From a bacterium (GTDB taxonomy: Bacteria; Desulfobacterota; Binatia; Binatales; Binataceae), in NCBI GenBank assembly GCA_014896235.1, contig JADBKU010000020.1:1-64000 (forward strand): a stretch of 64,000 nucleotides of DNA. The letters are read 5' to 3'. This document shows, piece after piece, positions 34,937 through 44,113 of this stretch. The notes under the pieces are model-generated. The model saw only the letters and a program-made list of their open reading frames with translations. It ran no database searches and was not told where the DNA came from. Each line of letters opens with the position of its first letter. Position 1 is the stretch's first letter. The position numbers were made by a program, and so were the translations under genes.

Positions 34937-35812
34937 CTACTCGGGCATGATCGCCTTCACGATTTCGTCGATCGCGCGCTTGCTGTCGGCTTCGTCGGTG
35001 AGCGACCAGGTGACGGCGACGGTGGCGGCGCGCCGCGGCGAAATATTCTGGCGAATCAATTCGCCGGCATAGATCAGCAGGCGCGTCGATACGCCTTCTT
35101 CCAGTCCCGACGCCTTCAGATGACGCACCTTTTCGCCGAGCACGGCGAGCTGATAGGCCATCTCGCGATCGACGCCGGCCTCGTGCGCGATAATTTCGAC
35201 TTCTTTCTCGGCCGGCGGATAGTCAAATTCGATCGTGACGAAGCGCTGGCGGGTGGAATGTTTGAGATTTTTCTGGATGCTCTGGTAGCCGGGATTGTAG
35301 GAAATCACCAGCAGAAAACCGTCGTGCGCCTCGATCGTCTCGCCGCGTTTTTCGATCGGGAGAAGCCGGCGATGGTCGGATAGCGGATGGATCAGAACGG
35401 TGGTGTCCTTGCGCGCTTCGACGATTTCGTCGAGATAGCAGATCGCTCCGCGGCGCACCGCCTGCGTCAACGGCCCGTCAACCCAAACAGTTTCGTCCGA
35501 TTGAATCAGAAAACGGCCGACCAGATCGCTGCCGGTCAGGTCCTCGTGGCAGGCGACCGTGATCAATTCGTTCGGGCCGTTTTCGAGCATCGCGAGTTGA
35601 TGCGCCATGTGCTCGACGAAGCGGGTCTTGCCGCATCCGGTCGGTCCTTTGAGCAGGACGGGCAGGCGCGCCTTGTAGGCGGCGGAAAAAATTTCGACTT
35701 CGTCGGCGATCGGGAGATAGTAGGGAGTGGCGCCGGGGTCGAGATGACGCACCTCGGGGCCTTCGTGGCTGCCCTGGGTTCGGGTATCGAATCTTTTCAG
35801 TTCAATCGCCAT
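34937..35812 (-). CDS. CbbQ/NirQ/NorQ-type MoxR AAA+ ATPase
   Basis: 291 residues with Walker [14 protein letters not shown] (about 53-65), Walker [16 protein letters not shown], a loop with [17 protein letters not shown], sensor [10 protein letters not shown], and the C-terminal CbbQ-type region ([19 protein letters not shown]). These ATPases remodel or activate metalloenzymes (Rubisco, nitrite or NO reductase) with a VWA-domain partner. Neither a VWA/CbbO gene nor such an enzyme is present in this window, so the client is unknown. The ATG follows aaggtgagcg. Confidence 0.87.
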   Translation of the reverse strand: MAIELKRFDTRTQGSHEGPEVRHLDPGATPYYLPIADEVEIFSAAYKARLPVLLKGPTGCGKTRFVEHMAHQLAMLENGPNELITVACHEDLTGSDLVGRFLIQSDETVWVDGPLTQAVRRGAICYLDEIVEARKDTTVLIHPLSDHRRLLPIEKRGETIEAHDGFLLVISYNPGYQSIQKNLKHSTRQRFVTIEFDYPPAEKEVEIIAHEAGVDREMAYQLAVLGEKVRHLKASGLEEGVSTRLLIYAGELIRQNISPRRAATVAVTWSLTDEADSKRAIDEIVKAIMPE

Positions 35813-35877
35813 CGCTCACCTTTTTCGCACGGCGGTCGGGATTTCGCCCGGATTGTAGGAAACAAGATGCAATTTGC

Positions 35878-37371
35878 TCAAGACCGGCGTCGTTTAGGCG
35901 TCAGTATCGAACGACCGCCTGGGACGTCGCGCAACTCATAACCGAGCCGGTCGGCCTGTTGATTTATCTGCACTCTCAATTCATCGGCACGCTTGAAATC
36001 GCGAGAAGCTCTCGCGCGCTCACGTTCCTGCTGCAAATTCTCCAACTGAAGCAATCCGGACGCGCGCTCCTCGCTCAGACTTTCGTTCAACCGCTCCGCG
36101 AGGCCAAGACCCAGAAGCTCGTCAAACCGCAGAAGAGTATTCAAAACCGACAAATCGCCGCGGCGGTACGCTTCACCAACCATATCTAATACAATCGCCA
36201 ACGCGCGCGGAGTGTTTAGGTCCTGGTTGATTTCTTCGTGAAAACTCTCGAGATATGCGTTCGTCCACGCCGCATCTTCAAAATCTGTCGCGCCGGACCG
36301 CTGTGCATTTCGGCAAAATTCGTCGAGGTAATCGAGTTTCAATTCCATAGCCTCGACGGCGCTAATGCTGAACGCCAACTCGGAACGATATTTTGCTCCG
36401 AGACAGAGCATTCGGAACGCGAGCGGATTGATCCCTGCCGCGATTAGATCGTCCAGCACCGGAAAACGCCCTGCGCTTTTTGAGATCTTGGCGCCCTCCA
36501 TGCCGACCAGAAACGCATTGTGCACGAAATAGCGGGCAAACGGATGGCCGGTCGCGCTTTCAGATTGCGCAATCTCGTTCTCGTGATGCACCGGGATATG
36601 GTCAAGGCCGCCCGAATGGATATCCAGCGTCTCGCCCAGATACTTCATCGACATTGCCGAACATTCGATATGCCATCCGGGATAGCCGCGCCCCCACGGC
36701 GAATCCCATTGCATCAGATGATTCGGCTGATTCAGCACCCACAGCGCGAAATCGTGCGGACTCTTTTTGTCGGGCGAATGTTCGAGCCGTTGACTGGCGT
36801 ATTGGTCGCTTAGGCTTTGACGAGCGAGCCGACCGATCCCGCCCGGTCCGCGCCATTTTTCGACGTCGAAATAGACTCCCGACGGGGTGACGTAGCCGTA
36901 ACCATTCGCAACGATGCGACCGATCACGGCGATCATCGCGTCGATATTATCCGTGGCGCGGCAAAGCGCGCTCTGCGGCGGCTTCGGATGGTCGCCGGCG
37001 GGCGCGTCGGGCGGCAGTTCGATATTGAGCGCCGCGCAATCGCGCTTGAACTGCGCGATATAGAAATCGGCGACTTCGCGCGGAGATTTGCCTTGCGCGC
37101 GCGCGGTCTTTTCGATCTTGTCCTCGCCCGCGTCGGCGTCCGACGTCATATGGCCGACGTCGGTGATATTCATCACATGCCGAACGTCGTAGCCGTTGAA
37201 GCGCAGCGCGCGCCTGAGCGTATCGACGAACACGTAGGCGCGCATGTTCCCCAGATGCTGCGGCAGATAGACGGTCGGCCCGCAGGAATAAAACGTCACG
37301 ATCCCCGGTTTAAGCGGAACGAACTCTTCGACCGCGCGATGGAGCGAATTGTAAATCTGGAACGGCTTCAC
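35878..37371 (-). CDS. cysS: Cysteinyl-tRNA synthetase
   Basis: 497 residues. Class Ia synthetase: zinc/adenylate region YSCGPTVY, PQHLGNMRAYV (HIGH-like), the zinc site Cys/His in HIECSAMS and GGLDHIPVHHENEIAQSES, and the KMSKS-equivalent AKISKSAG. The C-terminal anticodon arm has RASRDFKRADELRVQINQQ. The coding sequence is somewhat AT-richer than its neighbours. The ATPase gene is 65 bases downstream. Confidence 0.95.
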   Translation of the reverse strand: MKPFQIYNSLHRAVEEFVPLKPGIVTFYSCGPTVYLPQHLGNMRAYVFVDTLRRALRFNGYDVRHVMNITDVGHMTSDADAGEDKIEKTARAQGKSPREVADFYIAQFKRDCAALNIELPPDAPAGDHPKPPQSALCRATDNIDAMIAVIGRIVANGYGYVTPSGVYFDVEKWRGPGGIGRLARQSLSDQYASQRLEHSPDKKSPHDFALWVLNQPNHLMQWDSPWGRGYPGWHIECSAMSMKYLGETLDIHSGGLDHIPVHHENEIAQSESATGHPFARYFVHNAFLVGMEGAKISKSAGRFPVLDDLIAAGINPLAFRMLCLGAKYRSELAFSISAVEAMELKLDYLDEFCRNAQRSGATDFEDAAWTNAYLESFHEEINQDLNTPRALAIVLDMVGEAYRRGDLSVLNTLLRFDELLGLGLAERLNESLSEERASGLLQLENLQQERERARASRDFKRADELRVQINQQADRLGYELRDVPGGRSILTPKRRRS

Positions 37372-37439
37372 GATAACGTCAGATTAAATTAGCCCGCCGC
37401 GCCGTTCGGCCACAAGGCGTATTCCGTCGACGCGCGTTA

Positions 37440-37874
37440 TCAGGAACAGGCCGTGCTTTGCCGCGGCGATTCGCCCGTCCGGTCGCGACCGCGAGACGCC
37501 GCGATCCGCCTGTATTGGCGATCGGCGAGCCACGCGAAGCCCGGCAGATACCACAGATACGCGAGCAATCCGCGGATTCCGCGCTGCTGGCGCAGCACTT
37601 CATTGATGGCGCGCGCGCCGCGCCATACCTGGCCGGAATCGTTGACGACGTGCAATTCTTCGAGCAGCGCCGGCATCGCCAGGTCGGGAAATCCGGCGCG
37701 GACGCCCGCATCGTTGAAGTCGAGCAGATCGATTTTCCCCGAGTTGTCGAAGAGCCGCACGGCTTCGGCGCTCATCCGGCAAAGTTCGCATGCGCCGTCG
37801 TAAAGCACCGCAATCCGGCCGGGACGAGCGCGTCCTGAACTGGCGGCCGGAGGGGAACTGGACGGCGCATCCAT
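37440..37874 (-). CDS. DCC-family (DUF393) thiol-disulfide-like protein
   Basis: 144 residues. It carries the DCC opening VLYDGACELCRMSAEAVRLF (DGxCxxC), FLDFNDAG-like LLDFNDAG, VVNDSGQVWRGARAI and a hydrophobic C-terminal patch LLAYLWYLPGFAWLADRQYRR, all usual for DUF393 proteins, which are predicted thioredoxin-fold. Function unproven. Seven bases separate it from the LeuA-dimer gene upstream and 68 from cysS downstream. Confidence 0.8.
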   Translation of the reverse strand: MDAPSSSPPAASSGRARPGRIAVLYDGACELCRMSAEAVRLFDNSGKIDLLDFNDAGVRAGFPDLAMPALLEELHVVNDSGQVWRGARAINEVLRQQRGIRGLLAYLWYLPGFAWLADRQYRRIAASRGRDRTGESPRQSTACS

Positions 37875-37881
37875 GCGCGCC

Positions 37882-38394
37882 CTAGCGCTGACCGTACTTG
37901 GGATTTCGCGCCATCTCGCGCTGGCGCAGGTTCTCGCGCCAGATCCGCCATTCGTAGCCTTCCACCAGCGACTTCCATCCCGCCTCGATCGTGTTTCCCG
38001 AACGGGCCAACGTCGTCCACGACAGCCGGCCGTCGGTGAACTTGTTGACGGTGATCACGTCAGCCTCGGTCGATTCGCCGGTGGCGTGGGCGTAGGTCTC
38101 GGTCACGCGGACTTCGCTCAGATACGGGAAGTATTTCAGCAGCGCCTTGCGCAGCGCGTTGTCGAGCGCATGCACCACGCCGACGCCGCGCGCGGCTTCG
38201 GTCTCCTCGACCCCGCCGATTCTGATCACCAGGGTCGCATCGCAAACCATCCGGCCTTCGAAATAATCGTCAATTACGCGCCGCCGGATAATCTGGAAGG
38301 GCGCTACGTAGTCGGGCGCGGTTTTCAGTTCGGCCAGTTCGCGCGAGGCTTGCGGCGCCTCTTGTTCTTCGAAAATCGATTCGCTTTCCGACAC
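37882..38394 (-). CDS. Free-standing LeuA dimer (allosteric) domain protein
   Basis: 170 residues that match only the C-terminal regulatory domain of 2-isopropylmalate/citramalate synthases: a strand-helix repeat with ATLVIRIGGVEETEAARGVGVVHALDNAL, LLKYFPYLSEVRVTETY, and GRLSWTTLARSGNTIEAGWKSLVEGYEW (in part). The TIM-barrel catalytic domain is absent; upstream DNA (38395-38488) leads straight to fabG. Either the gene is a truncation or it is a dedicated regulatory subunit sensing a branched-chain amino acid. The N-terminal 35 residues are acidic and not conserved with the family. Confidence 0.75.
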   Translation of the reverse strand: MSESESIFEEQEAPQASRELAELKTAPDYVAPFQIIRRRVIDDYFEGRMVCDATLVIRIGGVEETEAARGVGVVHALDNALRKALLKYFPYLSEVRVTETYAHATGESTEADVITVNKFTDGRLSWTTLARSGNTIEAGWKSLVEGYEWRIWRENLRQREMARNPKYGQR

Positions 38395-38488
38395 CGCCTA
38401 ATCCTTCGATCGAATTATCTTGTGGTTGCAGATCTGCATCAAGCGAAAATGTGGCCGTACGAATCGCGCGGTCAGTTTTTCCACAGCG

Positions 38489-39247
38489 TCACATCGCCAA
38501 CCCGCCGTCAATTTGAATCACGGCGCCGGTGATATATGCGGCCTCGTCGCTCAGCAGAAACGCGGCCGCCGGCGCCACGTCCGCAACCGAACCGAAGCGT
38601 CCCAGCGGAATCATCTCGAGCGCCGCCTTGCGATTCGCTTCCGGCAACGCGGCGGTCATGTCGGTGTCGATAAAGCCAAGCGCCAGCGCGTTCACGCGCA
38701 CGCCCATCCGGCCCAATTCCTTCGCCATCGCTTTGGTCATTCCGATCAAGCCCGCCTTCGACGCCGAGTAGTTGACCTGCCCGGCCATGCCGCTCAATCC
38801 GCTGATCGAGGTGATGTTGAGGATTGCGCCGCGCTTCGCCTTCATCATGATGAACGCCGCCGCGCGCGCGAAATTGAATGCGCCCGTCAGATTGACGCGC
38901 AGCACCTCGTTCCAATCCTCTTCGGTCATCATCACCAGCAGCTTGTCGCGGGTCAGGCCGGCGTTGTTGACGAGCCCGTCGATCGCGCCAAATTCCTTTT
39001 TGACCGCATTGACCATCTCGCGCGCGGCCTTAAGGTCGCCGACGTCAGCCTTGAAAGCCATCGCTTGCACGCCGCACGCCGACAGTTCTTCCCTTAGTTC
39101 CGCCGCTTGTGCGTCGCTGCGCGCGTAATTGAACGCGACATTGGCGCCGCAGCGCGCGGCTTCGAGCGCAATCGCGCGGCCGATCCCGCGCGTCGCCCCG
39201 GTCACGATTATCCCCTTGCCCGCGAGATCGCTCACTTGCCTGATCAA
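38489..39247 (-). CDS. fabG: 3-oxoacyl-ACP reductase FabG
   Basis: 252 residues: VTGATRGIGRAIALEAA, NNAGLTRDKLLVMMTEEDW, Ser in ITSISGLSGMAGQ, catalytic YSASKAGLIGMTKAMAKELG, and the C-terminal ITGAVIQIDGGLAM. The RDKLL.M segment is very close to true FabG. NADPH-dependent second step of fatty-acid elongation, or acetoacetyl-CoA reduction toward PHB, which fits phaC at 45091. The gene has its own 133-base upstream gap. Confidence 0.85.
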   Translation of the reverse strand: MIRQVSDLAGKGIIVTGATRGIGRAIALEAARCGANVAFNYARSDAQAAELREELSACGVQAMAFKADVGDLKAAREMVNAVKKEFGAIDGLVNNAGLTRDKLLVMMTEEDWNEVLRVNLTGAFNFARAAAFIMMKAKRGAILNITSISGLSGMAGQVNYSASKAGLIGMTKAMAKELGRMGVRVNALALGFIDTDMTAALPEANRKAALEMIPLGRFGSVADVAPAAAFLLSDEAAYITGAVIQIDGGLAM

Positions 39248-39380
39248 TTCCAGTGCGCGCGGTTCGATGCGGTCGGCGCCGGGCGCGGCCAGCCGTCGGG
39301 GCGGACGCTCGCTGCGAGTTTGCGACCGCCCGATGCGATCGGTTCAATTTTCACGATGACGCCGCCGGCGCGTTCTTCGC

Positions 39381-39767
39381 TCAGACGCTGAACGAAGAGC
39401 CGCATCCGCAGGTGCGGCTGGCGCGCGGATTATCGAAGCGGAAGCCCGCGTTATGCAGTCCCTCGACAAAATCCAGCGTGACACCCGCGATATACGGCAG
39501 CGAAACGTCATCGACGAACACCTTGACGCCGTCAATTACCGTAATCCGGTCGCCTTCTTTGGCCGCGTCGAAACTCAACGAATATTGGAATCCCGAACAT
39601 CCGCCGCCAACCACCGAGATGCGCAGTCCCGATTCCGGTCCGAGCCCCTCTTTGGCGATCATGCGGCGAACAGTATCGAGCGCTTTTGGCGTAAGTTTCA
39701 CTTCCGGCGCATCAGCGATATTCACGCTGGCGGCCGTTTCATGCCCCTGGTGGAGTTGGTCTGCCAT
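39381..39767 (-). CDS. erpA: Iron-sulfur insertion protein ErpA/IscA family
   Basis: A-type carrier delivering Fe-S clusters. 128 residues from the ATG at 39767, with ggagg six bases upstream; a frame to 39794 lacks such a site. Family residues: KLTPKALDTVRRMI, GLRISVVGGGCSGFQYSL with the first Cys, and the C-terminal RTCGCGSSF with the CxC pair. Divergent from queG, which itself carries two [4Fe-4S] clusters. Confidence 0.93.
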   Translation of the reverse strand: MADQLHQGHETAASVNIADAPEVKLTPKALDTVRRMIAKEGLGPESGLRISVVGGGCSGFQYSLSFDAAKEGDRITVIDGVKVFVDDVSLPYIAGVTLDFVEGLHNAGFRFDNPRASRTCGCGSSFSV

Positions 39768-39936
39768 CGAAACCTCCGAAGCACCGAGCGCCATATTCTG
39801 GCGGCCCGTTAACCCAATCTTAACTCATCGGCAACCGCAACGCATCCCGCCTCCGCACCCTGCCGCGACCGCTTGTCGCATCCGCGACGCTTTGCGGACT
39901 CCATGCGTGCTATCCTTTACCTGACCGGCGGAAATC

Positions 39937-41049
39937 ATGCGACCGCTTGCGAAACATCTTGAATCGATCGCACTAGAACAAGGGTTTATTCTAGGCGGCT
40001 TCGCGTCCTTGCGCCGGCTTGACGAGCGCGCCGAGTTTTTCTCCCGATGGCTCGCTGAAGGTCGGGCGGCCGGGATGGGCTGGCTCGCGAAATCTCCCGA
40101 AAAACGCCTTGACCCGCGGCTGATCGATCCGCGCCTGCGCTCCGCGATCATGCTGGCGTGGCCGTACACGCCGCCCCGAATCCCCGAGTTCGATTGGCGC
40201 GCCGAGATGCGCGGACGGATCGCCGCGTACGCGCTCGGCCCCGACTATCACGACACGGTAAAAGCCCGCGCGATCGTCGTCGCCGAAGCGCTCGCCGCGA
40301 CCCGACCCGGCTCGGTGACGCGCGTTTACGTCGATACCGGCCCCGTCTTCGAGCGCGAATGGGCGGCCAACGCGCGGCTTGGATGGTTCGGACGCAACAC
40401 GAACCTGCTCAATCGGCGTCACGGTTCGTATTTCTTCCTCGCCGAAATCCTGACCGACGCCGAATTCGACGCGCCCGACGAACCTTATCGCGAACATTGC
40501 GGCACGTGCCGCCGATGCCTCGACCTGTGCCCGACCGGAGCGCTCGAGGAGGGCTATCGGCTCGAACCGCAGCTCTGCATTTCGTATCTGACGATCGAGC
40601 ATCGCGGGCCGATTCCGCGCGCGATGCGGCCGCGGCTGGGCGCGTGGATCTTCGGATGCGACGTTTGTCAGGAGGTCTGTCCGTGGAACGCCGATGACGC
40701 AACGCCCGTCAACGAGGCGCTGGCGCCGTCGCTGGTCGAATTGCTGGCGCTCGACGACGACGGTTTCCGGCGCCGCTTCGCCAAGTCCGCGATCCGCCGC
40801 ACGAAACGGCGCGGCCTGTTGCGCAACGCCGCGATCGCGCTGGGCAATAGCGGCAATCCCGCCGCGATCGCGCCGCTCGCCCGCGCGCTCGCGTCCGAAC
40901 CGGAACCGCTGGTGCGCGAGCATGCCGCCTGGGCGCTCGGCCGATTCGCGGAGTCCGACGCGCGCGCCGCGCTTGAACGCGCGCGCCTCCGCGAGCCGGA
41001 TCCGGACGTCGCCAAGGAAATTTCGCTGGCGCTCGACCGCACGCCTTGA
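39937..41049 (+). CDS. queG: Epoxyqueuosine reductase QueG
   Basis: Last step of queuosine synthesis; cobalamin and two [4Fe-4S] clusters. 370 residues with RVYVDTGPVFEREWA (catalytic Asp), GWFGRNTNLL, cluster motifs CGTCRRCLDLCPTGAL and CDVCQEVCPWN, and a HEAT-like C-terminal half (IALGNSGNPAAIAPLARAL, HAAWALGRFAESDA) for tRNA binding. It heads a plus-strand run with sirB1-like and lutBCA. Confidence 0.94.
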   Translation: MRPLAKHLESIALEQGFILGGFASLRRLDERAEFFSRWLAEGRAAGMGWLAKSPEKRLDPRLIDPRLRSAIMLAWPYTPPRIPEFDWRAEMRGRIAAYALGPDYHDTVKARAIVVAEALAATRPGSVTRVYVDTGPVFEREWAANARLGWFGRNTNLLNRRHGSYFFLAEILTDAEFDAPDEPYREHCGTCRRCLDLCPTGALEEGYRLEPQLCISYLTIEHRGPIPRAMRPRLGAWIFGCDVCQEVCPWNADDATPVNEALAPSLVELLALDDDGFRRRFAKSAIRRTKRRGLLRNAAIALGNSGNPAAIAPLARALASEPEPLVREHAAWALGRFAESDARAALERARLREPDPDVAKEISLALDRTP

Positions 41050-41091
41050 GCCGCGCCCTCGATCTGGAATAACACTGGAGTTGGATATCCG

Positions 41092-41925
41092 ATGGCCGTT
41101 TCCACCGATCCCCGGCGCGATTTCACTTCGATGACGGCACGCGAGCCGATTCCGCTGGCCCGCTGCGCACTGCTGATCGCGTGCGAGGAATATCCCCATC
41201 TCGATATCGACCATTACCTCGATCGAATCGCGGCGCTGGCGCGCGAAGCCGAACCCCTCGTTCGCGGCGGCGACAATACGGTCGAGCAGGTGCAGTTGCT
41301 GTCGGAATTCCTGTTCGTGCAAAAGGGTTTCGAGGGCAACCGCGACGCCTTCGGCGATCCGCGCAATTCGTTTCTCAACGAAGTCATCGATCGCCGTCTC
41401 GGCATCCCGATTACGCTCTCCGTGATCTATCTCGAAGTCGGCCGCCGCCTGGGACTCAATCTGCACGGCGTTTCATTTCCCGCGCATTTCCTGGTCAAAG
41501 CGGTTGACGACCGCGGCGAACTGATTATCGACCCGTTCAACAGCGGCGCGATTATCGGGCTTGACGAAATCCGGGCCCGCCTCGCGCAAATCTACAATCA
41601 ACCGGTCGAGGTGCATCCCGCGATGCTCAAGGCGGTCGGCGCGCGGTCAATCCTGACCCGGATGCTCCGCAACCTGAAGGGCATATACGCCAGCGGCGCG
41701 GATTGGCCGCGCACGCTCGCCGCGCTCGATCGCATTCTGATTCTCGACCCGCGCGCGCTCGACGAAATGCTGGAACGCGCCGCGCTCTACGAACGGATGG
41801 AATGTTTCAGCGCGGCGCTGGGCGACTTTCAGAGTTTCCTTTCGATCGCCCCCGACCATCCGCACGCTGACGGCGCGCGCGAATCGGTGATGCGCCTGAT
41901 GCGGCAGGTGGCGCGCATCAATTAA
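41092..41925 (+). CDS. SirB1/transglutaminase-like protein with TPR tail
   Basis: 277 residues. The N-terminal half is the SirB1 type transglutaminase-like fold: FVQKGFEGNRDAFGDPRNSF, LNEVIDRRLGIPITLSVIYLEVG, LHGVSFPAHFLV. The catalytic Cys of true transglutaminases is not evident. The C-terminal third looks like one or two TPR units (LDRILILDPRALDEMLERAALYERM). Function in this widespread family is unknown. Lies 42 bases after queG. Confidence 0.82.
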   Translation: MAVSTDPRRDFTSMTAREPIPLARCALLIACEEYPHLDIDHYLDRIAALAREAEPLVRGGDNTVEQVQLLSEFLFVQKGFEGNRDAFGDPRNSFLNEVIDRRLGIPITLSVIYLEVGRRLGLNLHGVSFPAHFLVKAVDDRGELIIDPFNSGAIIGLDEIRARLAQIYNQPVEVHPAMLKAVGARSILTRMLRNLKGIYASGADWPRTLAALDRILILDPRALDEMLERAALYERMECFSAALGDFQSFLSIAPDHPHADGARESVMRLMRQVARIN

Positions 41926-41971
41926 GCCGCACGCGCGCTCTTCGCGCCGCCCGGCCTTCGGAGATTCAATC

Positions 41972-43402
41972 GTGAGCGCTGGCCCATCCTCATCCGGCTT
42001 TCTTGAATCGAGCCGCCGCGGCGTCGCCGACGCCGACTTGCGCCGGAAGCTCGAAAACGCCACCGGACGCCATCTCGAGCACGTCGCCGCCACCCGCGCC
42101 GAATTTCCCGCGTTCGATTCCGAACGCGACGCGGCGCGGCGCATCAAGGAAGACGCGATTGGCCGGCTCGACGAGTTGCTGGTCGAACTGAAGAACAAGC
42201 TGGAAGCCAATGGCGCAACGGTCTTTGTCGCCGCCGACGCCGGCGAAGCGCGCGACTATATCGTCAATGTCGTCAAACGCGCCGGAGCGAAACAGGTGGT
42301 CAAGGGCAAATCGATGACCACCGAGGAGATCGAGCTGAATCCCGCCCTCGAACGCGCCGGCGTCGAAGTGGTCGAAACCGATCTCGGCGAATATATCGTG
42401 CAGCTCCGCGGCGAACGCCCTTCGCACATCATCACGCCCGCCATTCATCTTTCGAAGGAGGATATCGGCCGGCTCTTCGCCGACAAGCTCGGCATCCCGT
42501 ACACGGCCGAGCCTGAAACGCTGACCGACGCCGCGCGCAAGCGGCTGCGCGAAATTTTTCTCAGCGCCGGCGTAGGCGTGACCGGCGTCAACTTCGCGAT
42601 CGCGGAGACCGGCACGCTCGCGTTGATCGAAAACGAGGGCAACGGCCGCCTTTCCAGTACGCTGCCCGACACCTTCATCGCCGTGATGGGCATCGAGAAG
42701 GTCATTCCGAAACTGTCCGACCTGCCTCATTTTCTAGAAATTCTCGCCCGCACCGGCACCGGCCAGAAGCTCACTACCTACGTCAATTTCATCAGCGGAC
42801 CGCGCGGCCGGCATGACGCCGACGGCCCGCGCGCGATGCACGTCGTGATTCTCGACAATGGCCGCAGCGCGATGCTCGCCGATCCTGTTCTGCGCGAAGC
42901 GCTTTATTGCCTGCGATGCGGCGCGTGCCTGAATGTTTGTCCGGTCTATCGGCGAATCGGCGGCCACGCCTATAATTCGACCTATCCAGGCCCGATCGGC
43001 TCGATCGTGAGTCCCAATCTCTTTGGCTCCGCCGCGGCGGAACTCCCGTTCGCCTCGACGCTGTGCGGGGCCTGCCGCGATATCTGTCCCGTCCGGATCG
43101 ACATTCCCCGCATCCTGTTGCATCTGCGATGGCGCGAGAGCGTGGCGCAGCCGGCGATCAAATGGCCGAAAGCGGCGGTGAAAGCGCGCGCGAGCGTCGT
43201 CCGGTTCGCCCGGATGGCGCGGTTTCCGCGCACGCTGCGCCTGCTGACGCGGCTCGCCGCTCCCGTCCTCCGGCCGTTCGCGCGCGACGGTTACATGCGG
43301 CGGATGCCGGGCGTCGCCGGGAATTGGACCCGATGGGGCCGCGATTTTCCCGCTCTGCGCGCACGCCGCAAAACGCGACAGAAGCCGGCCGAACATTCCT
43401 GA
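41972..43402 (+). CDS. lutB: Lactate utilisation iron-sulfur protein LutB
   Basis: 476 residues from GTG at 41972. An LUD domain (about 60-290: GAKQVVKGKSMTTEEIELN, GVTGVNFAIAETGTLALIENEGN) is followed by two 4Fe-4S motifs, CLRCGACLNVCPVYR and CGACRDICPVRIDIP. With LutA and LutC it oxidises L-lactate to pyruvate, passing electrons to a membrane acceptor. The TGA overlaps the lutC ATG by one base. Gene order B-C-A differs from the Bacillus A-B-C order. Confidence 0.92.
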   Translation: MSAGPSSSGFLESSRRGVADADLRRKLENATGRHLEHVAATRAEFPAFDSERDAARRIKEDAIGRLDELLVELKNKLEANGATVFVAADAGEARDYIVNVVKRAGAKQVVKGKSMTTEEIELNPALERAGVEVVETDLGEYIVQLRGERPSHIITPAIHLSKEDIGRLFADKLGIPYTAEPETLTDAARKRLREIFLSAGVGVTGVNFAIAETGTLALIENEGNGRLSSTLPDTFIAVMGIEKVIPKLSDLPHFLEILARTGTGQKLTTYVNFISGPRGRHDADGPRAMHVVILDNGRSAMLADPVLREALYCLRCGACLNVCPVYRRIGGHAYNSTYPGPIGSIVSPNLFGSAAAELPFASTLCGACRDICPVRIDIPRILLHLRWRESVAQPAIKWPKAAVKARASVVRFARMARFPRTLRLLTRLAAPVLRPFARDGYMRRMPGVAGNWTRWGRDFPALRARRKTRQKPAEHS

Positions 43403-44091
43403 TGAGCGCGTTTCACAAACTTATCGCACGCGTCCGCACGGCGCTCGAGCGTCCGGTCGAATCCGCGCCGCCGCATCACGAGGCTGGCGGTATGGCGCCG
43501 CCGCACGCGGAAGCCGCCCGTCGCGCGGAATTGGCCAGCGCGTTCGCGCGCGAATTCGCGGCCGTGCGCGGCGAATTTCTCGGCATTCACGCGCCCGAGG
43601 AAATTCCCGCGAAAGTCGTGGAGCTGGCGCGGTCGTTGAACGCGCTGGCGGTCGCCGTCGGCGCTGGAGTAACGCTCGATTTCGAGCCGATCGGACGCGC
43701 GCTCGAAGCCGCGCGCATGGCCGTCGTGCGGACGAATGCGAAAAAGCGGGACGACGCTCCGCCGCTGCGCGAGCGAATCGCGCAGGCGGACCTGGGCGTG
43801 GTCGAGGCTGACGCCGCGATCGCTTCGACCGGCACGCTCGCCGTGGTCGGAACGCCCGCGAGCCCCGCGTCCTTGACCCTGACGCCTCCGGCAAACCTGA
43901 TCATCTTTCACGCCGATCGCGTGCACGCCGACCTGGCCGCGGCCATTGCCGCGCTCGGTCCCGAGCCGTTCGTCAAGAACCGCGTCGCGATGATCACCGG
44001 ACCGAGCCGCACGGCCGATATCGAAAAGATGATCGTGTTGGGCGTGCACGGCCCGCGCCGCCTGTTCGCGATCGCGGCCTGGCCCCGGTAA
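43402..44091 (+). CDS. lutC: Lactate utilisation protein LutC (LUD domain)
   Basis: 229 residues from the ATG that overlaps the lutB stop (TGATG); a frame beginning at 43063 is a shadow. The LUD domain holds QADLGVVEADAAIASTGTLAVVGTP, LTPPANLIIFHADRVHADL, and the C-terminal ITGPSRTADIEKMIVLGVHGPRRL, matching LutC/YkgG. The N-terminal 60 residues are His/Ala-rich and variable. Confidence 0.9.
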   Translation: MSAFHKLIARVRTALERPVESAPPHHEAGGMAPPHAEAARRAELASAFAREFAAVRGEFLGIHAPEEIPAKVVELARSLNALAVAVGAGVTLDFEPIGRALEAARMAVVRTNAKKRDDAPPLRERIAQADLGVVEADAAIASTGTLAVVGTPASPASLTLTPPANLIIFHADRVHADLAAAIAALGPEPFVKNRVAMITGPSRTADIEKMIVLGVHGPRRLFAIAAWPR

Positions 44092-44113
44092 TAACTATTT
44101 CGCGGCTACCACG

